In this document: piece after piece, positions 58,032 through 64,000 of the stretch
How the letters are laid out: every line of letters begins with the position of its first letter
Position numbering within the stretch: the first letter of the stretch is position 1
Source of the DNA: Sphingomonas sp. Y38-1Y
GTDB taxonomy: Bacteria; Pseudomonadota; Alphaproteobacteria; Sphingomonadales; Sphingomonadaceae
Reading direction: 5' to 3'
Length of the DNA stretch: 64,000 nt
Assembly: GCF_032391395.1 (NCBI RefSeq)
Contig: NZ_CP135916.1
Location: 2,635,001-2,699,000, forward strand
Made by a program: the position numbers and the translations under genes
Notes under the pieces: generated by a model
Told to the model about the DNA's origin: nothing
The model's database searches: none
The model's input: the letters and a program-made list of their open reading frames with translations, nothing else

Positions 58032-58949
58032 TCAAAAATACCCCTCCTGCTTCTTCTTCTCCATGCCCGCGCCGCCGGCATCCTTGTCGATCGCGCGGCC
58101 CTGCCGCTCGCTGGTGGTGGTGAGCAGCGTCTCGCGGATCACGTCGGTAATGCTCGCCGCCTCGCTTTCCACCGCGCCGGTCAGCGGGTAGCAGCCGAGC
58201 GTGCGAAAGCGGATCGAGCGATCCACGGGCACCTCGCCATCGCGGAGCGGGAAGCGATCGTCGTCGACCATCAGCAGCATGCCGTCACGCTCGACGGTCG
58301 GGCGCGGCGCCGCATAATAGAGCGGCACGATCGGCACGTCGTTGAGCTGGATATACTGCCACACGTCGAGCTCGGTCCAGTTCGAGATCGGGAAGACGCG
58401 AATGCTCTCCCCCTTGGACTTCATCGCGTTATAGAGGTTCCACAGCTCAGGCCGTTGATTTTTCGGGTCCCAGCGGTGGTTGGCCGAGCGGAAGCTGAAC
58501 ACGCGCTCCTTGGCGCGGCTCTTCTCCTCGTCACGGCGCGCGCCGCCGAAGGCGACGTCGAAGCCGTATTTGTCGAGCGCCTGCTTCAACCCCTCGGTCT
58601 TCCAGAGGTCGGTGTGGATCGCGCCATGATCGAACGGATTGATCCCTCGCGCCTCCGCGTCCGGATTGCGGTGGACGATCAGCTCCATCCCGCTCTCGCG
58701 CGCCATGCGATCGCGAAGCTCGTACATCGCCCGGAATTTCCAGGTTGTGTCGACATGGAGCAGCGGGAACGGCGGCGGCGCGGGGTAAAAGGCCTTGCGC
58801 GCCAGATGCAGCATCACCGCCGAATCCTTGCCGACGGAATAGAGCATCACCGGCCGCTCGGCCTCGGCGGCCACTTCGCGAAGGATGTGGATGCTCTCGG
58901 CTTCGAGCCGCTGGAGATGGGTCAGGCTGTGGGGTTCGCGCGGCGACAT
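58032..58949 (-). CDS. cysD: sulfate adenylyltransferase subunit 2
   Basis: 305-residue ATP sulfurylase catalytic subunit of the PP-loop type ([14 protein letters not shown]), with [23 protein letters not shown] and the typical C-terminal KKKQEGYF. The ATG at 58949 gives family length; the open frame continues upstream to 59180 into the glycosyltransferase 3' end. Together with cysNC and cysQ it activates sulfate. Confidence 0.96.
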   Translation of the reverse strand: MSPREPHSLTHLQRLEAESIHILREVAAEAERPVMLYSVGKDSAVMLHLARKAFYPAPPPFPLLHVDTTWKFRAMYELRDRMARESGMELIVHRNPDAEARGINPFDHGAIHTDLWKTEGLKQALDKYGFDVAFGGARRDEEKSRAKERVFSFRSANHRWDPKNQRPELWNLYNAMKSKGESIRVFPISNWTELDVWQYIQLNDVPIVPLYYAAPRPTVERDGMLLMVDDDRFPLRDGEVPVDRSIRFRTLGCYPLTGAVESEAASITDVIRETLLTTTSERQGRAIDKDAGGAGMEKKKQEGYF

Positions 58950-59031
58950 GCCCGCGAGATAGGCGCGGGGTCGCAGCGGCGGGAGCAAGGAATTGTTGGG
59001 TCGGGCGAAGCGGGCTCGGCGGGCCGGCGCC

Positions 59032-60141
59032 TCAGGCCGCCGCCTTGCGCCCGTAGCGGCCCCAGGTGAAGCGCGACGACAGCGCAAAGTTCCAGACCGC
59101 GCCCACCACGATCCCCGCGATGGCTGACAGCGCCCAATAGCCCGATCGGACATCGTGGAGGAACGCCGCGACGCCGACATTGGCGACTGCGCCCACCGAG
59201 CAGACGACGCAGAACGACACCCAGCCGTTGACCAGCGCCTTCGCCCCCCTCAGCCGCCGATCGCGATAGGTGAGCGCGTTGTTGAGGAAGAAGTTGAACG
59301 TCATCGCGACCACGGTCGCGACGATCGTCCCGGCGATAAAGCTGGCTCCCAGCCCGACATAGAGCGCCGACAGCACGGTCATGTGCACCCCGGCCCCCAG
59401 CGCCCCGATCGCCGAGAACATCGCGAAACGGATGGGCACGATCTTGCCGAACATGCGGTCGTAAAGCGCGATCAGATATTCCATGGCGACCACGTGATCG
59501 AGCTTGCTCTCGCCTTCGGTCCGGATGCGAAAGACATAGGGCAACTCCTTGAACCGCAATGGCCGATCGCTCGCCGTCATGATGTCGAGCAGGATCTTGA
59601 AGCCGATCCCCGACAGCTTTGGCACCAGGTTACGCAACAGGTCTGTGCGGATCATGAAGAAGCCGCTCATCGGGTCGGACAGCTCGGCATTGAGGACGCG
59701 GCGTGACAGGCGGGTGGCGAATTCTGACTTCGCCACGCGGTCGCGGTCCCAGTCGCCGGTGCCGCCGCCCGGCACGAAGCGCGAGCCGATGACGAGGTCG
59801 AGCGACGGGTCGCCGGCCATCGCATCGGCCATGCCGGCCAGCAGCGCCTCGTCATGCTGCATGTCGCCGTCGATCACCGCGACCAGCGGCGCGGCGGTGG
59901 CGCACATCCCCTCGATGCACGCGGTCGAAAGCCCGCGCCGGCCGATCCGCTGGATGACGCGGACGCGCGGATCGACCTGGCCGAGCTCGCGCGCGATCTG
60001 CGCGGTGCCGTCCGGGCTGTCGTCATCGACGAAGATGACTTCCCAAGCGCGGCCCGCCAGCACCTGATCCAGCCGCGCGACCATCGTCGCCACGTTCCGC
60101 GCCTCGTTGAAGACGGGGACGACGACGGCGAGTTCGAGCAT
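59032..60141 (-). CDS. DPM1-type polyprenol-phosphate glycosyltransferase fused to GtrA-like domain
   Basis: 369 residues. Residues 1-230: GT2/dolichol-phosphate mannosyltransferase ([27 protein letters not shown]). Residues 240-369: GtrA-like membrane domain with four hydrophobic segments ([16 protein letters not shown]..., ending [14 protein letters not shown]). It probably makes or moves a polyprenyl-phosphate sugar for envelope glycans. The start overlaps the leuB stop by one base. Confidence 0.92.
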   Translation of the reverse strand: MLELAVVVPVFNEARNVATMVARLDQVLAGRAWEVIFVDDDSPDGTAQIARELGQVDPRVRVIQRIGRRGLSTACIEGMCATAAPLVAVIDGDMQHDEALLAGMADAMAGDPSLDLVIGSRFVPGGGTGDWDRDRVAKSEFATRLSRRVLNAELSDPMSGFFMIRTDLLRNLVPKLSGIGFKILLDIMTASDRPLRFKELPYVFRIRTEGESKLDHVVAMEYLIALYDRMFGKIVPIRFAMFSAIGALGAGVHMTVLSALYVGLGASFIAGTIVATVVAMTFNFFLNNALTYRDRRLRGAKALVNGWVSFCVVCSVGAVANVGVAAFLHDVRSGYWALSAIAGIVVGAVWNFALSSRFTWGRYGRKAAA

Positions 60142-61187
60142 CAGAGGCCAGCGAGGATGCGGTCGGCCATTTCGCGGGTCGACAGGCTGCCGCCCAGGTC
60201 CGCCGTGCGTCCGCCGCCGGCGATCGCCGCCGCCACCGCCGCCTCGATACGGTCGGCCGCATCGGCCTCGCCCAGCGAGTGGCGGAGCAGCATCGCCGCC
60301 GACAGGATCGCCGCGCAAGGGTTGGCCTTGCCCTGGCCGGCGATATCCGGCGCCGAGCCGTGGATCGGCTCGTACAGGCCGTGCCCCGTGGCGCCGAGCG
60401 CGGCCGAGGGGAGCATGCCGATCGAGCCCGCGCACATCGACGCCTGGTCCGACAGGATGTCGCCGAACAGATTGCCGGTGACGATCACGTCGAACTGGCC
60501 GGGGTCGCGAACGAGCTGCATCGCGGCGTTGTCGACATACATGTGGGTCAGCGCGACGTCGGGGTAATCCGCCGCCACCTCGATCACCACGTCGCGCCAC
60601 AATTGCGAGGTTTCGAGGACGTTGGCCTTGTCCACCGAGCAGAGGCGCGACTGGCGGGTGCGCGCGGTCTCGAACCCGACGCGGGCGATGCGCGCGACCT
60701 CTGCCTCGTCATAGCGCATCAGGTCGCGGCCCTCGCGCAGCCCCTCGGCACTGGTGCCGCGCGATTTCAGGCCGAAATAGACGTCGCCGGTCAGCTCGCG
60801 GATGATAACGAGGTCGATCGCGGCGGCGACCTCGGGCCGGAGCGCCGAGGCGTCCTCCAGCCCCTTGAACAGCTTGGCCGGACGCAGATTGGCGAACAGA
60901 CCCAGTTCCTTGCGTAGCCCCAGGATCGCCTGCTCGGGGCGAAGCGCGCGTTCCAGGCTGTCGTAGCGGGTGTCGCCGACGGCACCGAACAGGATCGCGT
61001 CGGCGCGGCGCGCGAGCTCCAGCGTTGCAGGGGGCAGCGGATGGCCCGCCGCGTCATAGGCGGCGCCGCCGACGGGCGCTTCCTCAAAGGCGAGGTCCAG
61101 GCCCGTTGCTTCCAGCGCGCGGCGCGCCTCGGCGGCGACTTCGGGGCCGATGCCGTCCCCCGGCAACACGGCGATCAGATGCGGCAT
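60141..61187 (-). CDS. leuB: 3-isopropylmalate dehydrogenase
   Basis: 348 residues; it oxidises and decarboxylates 3-isopropylmalate in leucine synthesis. [10 protein letters not shown] at the N-terminus, [14 protein letters not shown] and [14 protein letters not shown] match the family; [15 protein letters not shown] is the NAD-binding motif. AAAGGGAGGG upstream fixes the ATG at 61187. leuCD are not in this window. Confidence 0.97.
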   Translation of the reverse strand: MPHLIAVLPGDGIGPEVAAEARRALEATGLDLAFEEAPVGGAAYDAAGHPLPPATLELARRADAILFGAVGDTRYDSLERALRPEQAILGLRKELGLFANLRPAKLFKGLEDASALRPEVAAAIDLVIIRELTGDVYFGLKSRGTSAEGLREGRDLMRYDEAEVARIARVGFETARTRQSRLCSVDKANVLETSQLWRDVVIEVAADYPDVALTHMYVDNAAMQLVRDPGQFDVIVTGNLFGDILSDQASMCAGSIGMLPSAALGATGHGLYEPIHGSAPDIAGQGKANPCAAILSAAMLLRHSLGEADAADRIEAAVAAAIAGGGRTADLGGSLSTREMADRILAGL

Positions 61188-61218
61188 GAACCCTCCCTTT
61201 GACGCGAGCGCCAATGCC

Positions 61219-61953
61219 CTAGCCGGCTGCGCGCCGCAACCGGTCGATCAGTCGCGTCCGCGCTGCGAGCGTTTCGGCCGCCCGTCCGGTCATCAGGTCG
61301 CGTTCGAGGAAATGGCCGGTGATCGCCAGCGCGTCGAAGATCGCCTCCCACCCGGGCGCACCGCCGCCCTCGCGAAGGAAGGGCGGCAACGGGAACAGCC
61401 GCGCCTCGTACCCCGCCGCCGCGGCGCGCGCGACCGCACCGCCGCTCTTGGGGCTGACGAATCCGAGATCGTCGCGCGCGCCGGTCGAGACACATTCGTC
61501 GAGCGCGAGACCGAAGCCGAGCTCGGCGAGGAGGAGCAGTTCATAGCGAGCGACGAGCCCTGCCCAACCCCGCGCCGCCGGCGCGGCCTCGACCGCGGCG
61601 AGCACCGCATCGAGCGCGGCGTGGACGCGGGGGTAAGGCTGTCCCTCGGGCAGGGTCGCGACAGTGAGCGTCGTCAGCCACTCGATCGCAGCGGCGGGGA
61701 GCGCCTCTGCAAACAGCGGCGCACGGCTTTCCACCAGCTCGACGGTCAGCGCCGCAAGCTGCGTTTCGGCTCGCGCGCGCCAGTCGCCGCGGATGAGGTT
61801 GCCGGGCTGGAGCACGGGCCGGAGCGCGCGCGACCGCCCGCCCCTGACATAGCCGGGCTGCACGCCATCATCGGGCGTCAGCGCCCGCACCACCGCGCCA
61901 TGCTCGCCATGCGGCCGCACCGACAGGACGATCGCGGTAGCGGCGATGTGCAT
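61219..61953 (-). CDS. recO: DNA repair protein RecO
   Basis: 244-residue RecFOR pathway protein: N-terminal OB fold ([23 protein letters not shown]) and C-terminal helical region. No zinc motif is visible, as in many alphaproteobacterial RecO proteins. It annealed ssDNA with RecR in the family. The preceding palindrome lies just upstream of its start. Confidence 0.9.
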   Translation of the reverse strand: MHIAATAIVLSVRPHGEHGAVVRALTPDDGVQPGYVRGGRSRALRPVLQPGNLIRGDWRARAETQLAALTVELVESRAPLFAEALPAAAIEWLTTLTVATLPEGQPYPRVHAALDAVLAAVEAAPAARGWAGLVARYELLLLAELGFGLALDECVSTGARDDLGFVSPKSGGAVARAAAAGYEARLFPLPPFLREGGGAPGWEAIFDALAITGHFLERDLMTGRAAETLAARTRLIDRLRRAAG

Positions 61954-61990
61954 GGGTCAGGCGCTCGCCCCGATACAGGAAGTGGCGCGC

Positions 61991-62099
61991 TTCTCCCCTC
62001 CCTGGAAGGGAGGGGGCGGGGGTGGGTCGGCCTGCGAGGGACGGTGAAGCCCATCACTGGCAGACCCACCCCAACCCCTCCCTTCCAGGGAGGGGCTAG
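61991..62099. repeat. CTCCCCTCCCTGGAAGGG-type palindrome
   Basis: Long inverted repeat (arms about 61991-62029 and 62063-62099), containing the hairpin CCCTCCCTGGAAGGGAGGG. It lies between queE and recO. Confidence 0.85.
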
Positions 62100-62123
62100 A
62101 AGGTGCCGCTGGGGAACGAGCCA

Positions 62124-62756
62124 TCACCGCAATCCCAGAAGCTTGTGCGTCTGGAGCGACAACCGCCACCGCGGTCGCTCCATCGCGAACGCGGTCGCCG
62201 CGTCCCAACTGGCACGACCCGCCGCGTCGTCCAGCGGCTGGACGAGGAAGTGACGAAAGTCCCAGCGCTCGATCTCGGCGACGTCGGTGCCCGGCTGCGG
62301 CCAGACCAGCTTCAGTTCGTCGCCGGTGCGCTGGACGACCTCGCTTCCCGCCTTGGGGCTGATGCAGACCCAATCGATGCCGGGGTGGACGGGCAAGGTG
62401 CCGTTGCTCTCGATCGCGATGGTGAAATGCGCGTCGTGCAGCGCATGGATCAGCGCGTCGTCGACCTGAAGCATCGGCTCGCCGCCGGTCAGCACGACGA
62501 AGCGCCCTTCTTCACCCTCGCCCCACGCCTCGACTACTGCCGCAGCGAGCGCCGCCGCATCGGCGAAGCGCGCGCCGCCGCCGCCGTCCATCCCGACGAA
62601 ATCGGTATCGCAGAACTTACAGATCGCGCTCGCGCGGTCTTCCTCACGCCCCGACCAGAGGTTGCAGCCGGCAAAGCGCACGAACACCGCGCGGCGACCG
62701 GCATGGAATCCCTCGCCCTGAAGCGTCAGGAACAATTCCTTGACGGCGTAGCTCAT
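62124..62756 (-). CDS. queE: 7-carboxy-7-deazaguanine synthase
   Basis: 210-residue radical SAM enzyme of queuosine/7-deazaguanine synthesis. The cluster motif is the expanded [19 protein letters not shown] form, with the third Cys in [14 protein letters not shown] follows. ATG at 62756 overlaps the queC stop (ATGA). Confidence 0.95.
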   Translation of the reverse strand: MSYAVKELFLTLQGEGFHAGRRAVFVRFAGCNLWSGREEDRASAICKFCDTDFVGMDGGGGARFADAAALAAAVVEAWGEGEEGRFVVLTGGEPMLQVDDALIHALHDAHFTIAIESNGTLPVHPGIDWVCISPKAGSEVVQRTGDELKLVWPQPGTDVAEIERWDFRHFLVQPLDDAAGRASWDAATAFAMERPRWRLSLQTHKLLGLR

Positions 62757-63439
62757 GGCCGGACGGCGTAACGGGTCGGGTCGGGCAGCCCCGCTTCCTC
62801 GAACCCCTTGGAGCGTAGCCGGCAGCTGTCGCACAGCCCGCAATGCAGCCCGCCGGGCGCGGGGTCGTAGCAGGACCAGCTCATGCCGGCGTCCAAGCCT
62901 AGTCGCGCGGCCTCGGCGGCGATATCGGCCTTGGTCATGTGCTGGAGGGGGGCGTGGATCTTGAACGGCTCGCCCTCGACACCCGCCTTGGTCGCGATCT
63001 CGGCCAGGCCTTCGAACGCAGAGATGAACTCCGGGCGGCAATCGGGATAGCCCGAATAGTCGAGCGCGTTGACGCCGATGAACAGGTCGCGCGCCCCCGC
63101 CGCCTCGGCCCAGCCGAGCGCCAAGCTGAGGAAGATGGTGTTGCGCGCGGGCACATAGGTGACGGGAATGTCGGCGCCGACGCCGCCCTTCGGCACGTCG
63201 ATGTCTGCGGTCAGCGCCGACCCGCCGAACGCCGAGAGGTCGAGCGGCAGGACGACGTGCCGCTCGGCACCCAGCGCGCGGGCAATGCGACGCGCGGCGG
63301 CAAGCTCGACCTGATGCCGCTGATTATAGTCGACCGACAGCGCCAGCAGCCGGAACCCCGCTTCCCGCGCCAGCGCCGCCGACACCATCGAATCGAGCCC
63401 CCCGGAGACGAGGGCAACGGCAATCGGCGCGGCGGACAT
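62753..63439 (-). CDS. queC: 7-cyano-7-deazaguanine synthase
   Basis: 228-residue PP-loop ATPase that makes preQ0. [12 protein letters not shown] is the N-terminal PP-loop; the C-terminal zinc motif is [17 protein letters not shown]. It is the first gene of the queC-queE pair. No preQ1 riboswitch is visible in front. Confidence 0.96.
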   Translation of the reverse strand: MSAAPIAVALVSGGLDSMVSAALAREAGFRLLALSVDYNQRHQVELAAARRIARALGAERHVVLPLDLSAFGGSALTADIDVPKGGVGADIPVTYVPARNTIFLSLALGWAEAAGARDLFIGVNALDYSGYPDCRPEFISAFEGLAEIATKAGVEGEPFKIHAPLQHMTKADIAAEAARLGLDAGMSWSCYDPAPGGLHCGLCDSCRLRSKGFEEAGLPDPTRYAVRP

Positions 63440-63521
63440 GTTCGGTTCTCGAGACTGTGAAAGGGGGCGCCGCCTCTCCTGGCCTGCGCCACTCTTCTTT
63501 GGTGACGCCCTGCCCCCGTGT

Positions 63522-64000
63522 CTAGTCCTCCCCGATCGCGCTGTTGGCCCGCGTGTCGCGCATCCTGAGGTACACGATCAACGACACGCCGATCATCGCG
63601 GTCACGTACCAGTAGAAGCCCCGCTCCCAGCCATTGTCCTTGAACGACAGCGCGACGAACTCAGCCGTCCCGCCGAAGATGGTGTTGGCCAGCGCATAGG
63701 GAAGCGCGACGCCCAGCGCGCGGACATGCGCCGGGAACAGCTCGGCCTTCACCACCGCGTTGATCGAGGTATAGCCGGTGACGATCACCAGCGCCGCCAT
63801 CACCAGCGCGCCCGCCGTCCAAACGTCGCGCGTCTGCTCCAGCGCGGCGAAGATCGGATAGGTGAACAGCACGCCGGCGATGCCGAAGCCGATCATCAGC
63901 GGCTTGCGCCCCACCCGGTCGGACAGCGCGCCCGCGAACGGCTGAAGGCACATGAAGACGAACAGGGTGACGGCGTTGATCTGGCTCGCAGCCTCTCGGC
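63522..64000 (-). CDS. MFS transporter, metabolite:proton symporter-like (5' end beyond window)
   Basis: The reading frame is open from the window edge at 64000 to the stop at 63522, so only the C-terminal part is present (about 159 residues). [14 protein letters not shown] is the MFS loop motif, and further membrane segments follow ([32 protein letters not shown]). It resembles the MHS branch (proline/betaine, alpha-ketoglutarate type). Substrate unknown. Confidence 0.8.
   Translation of the reverse strand, partial: REAASQINAVTLFVFMCLQPFAGALSDRVGRKPLMIGFGIAGVLFTYPIFAALEQTRDVWTAGALVMAALVIVTGYTSINAVVKAELFPAHVRALGVALPYALANTIFGGTAEFVALSFKDNGWERGFYWYVTAMIGVSLIVYLRMRDTRANSAIGED

Noticed and set aside
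63440..63521. preQ1 riboswitch before queC
   Set aside because: No CTAAAAAAC-type core or matching hairpin is visible in the leader.

Overview
The window is a GC-rich (roughly two-thirds G+C by eye), densely coding chromosomal segment of an alphaproteobacterium, most probably a member of the Sphingomonadales (Sphingomonas or a close relative). The grounds are mitochondrial-type proteins (an ATP12 assembly factor and a Tim44-like protein), the ClpXP adaptor SspB, the order dnaA-rpsT-mutM/ubiE-ubiB-coaBC-dut that is common near alphaproteobacterial origins, a large TonB receptor, a PEP-CTERM-like protein, and several families of short palindromic intergenic repeats. I see no rRNA, tRNA, CRISPR array, prophage or insertion sequence. 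Nearly everything is core genome. Genus assignment is inference.

Layout. 0-7.3 kb: radical SAM protein, secreted phosphatase/nuclease-like protein, acyl-CoA ligase, and dnaE with an unusual in-frame palindromic insertion. 7.3-14.8 kb: a 400-bp repeat-filled gap with one perfect DnaA box, then rimO, an M17 aminopeptidase, a YciI protein, tadA, rpmB, a phytase-like secreted protein, a glycine-zipper protein and phaB, which is followed by a set of hairpins. 14.8-25.7 kb: hemH with an orphan molybdenum hydroxylase large subunit, divergent dapE, the timA-like/mltA/smr operon, then secB, murJ, trpS. 25.7-43.3 kb: dnaA, rpsT, mutM, divergent ubiE-ubiB and a tightly overlapped run (membrane protein, coaBC, lipoprotein, dut, secreted protein, ThiF/MoeB), an M48 peptidase, small secreted proteins, a crcB-pseudouridine synthase-HAD-ATP12 run, an HPP protein and gmk. 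43.4-52.6 kb: two tiny Gly-rich proteins, fumC, small membrane proteins, sspB, and the histidine block hisB-yciI-hisH-hisA-hisF-(PEP-CTERM-like)-hisE, where hisE reads in frame into a HIT-family hydrolase; then an APC amino-acid permease. 52.7-64 kb: TonB receptor, cysD-cysNC-cysQ sulfate activation genes, a DPM1/GtrA glycosyltransferase next to leuB, recO, queE-queC and the 3' part of an MFS transporter.

Many gene pairs overlap by 1-4 bases (ATGA, GTGA, TTGA, TGATG), implying translational coupling. The least ordinary features are the palindrome inside dnaE, the hisE-HIT fusion, the repeat whose hairpin contains the hisH ribosome-binding site, the orphan molybdenum hydroxylase and the hairpin cluster after phaB. 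No large unknown system is visible. Starts were adjusted by ribosome-binding site and family N-terminus where stated.
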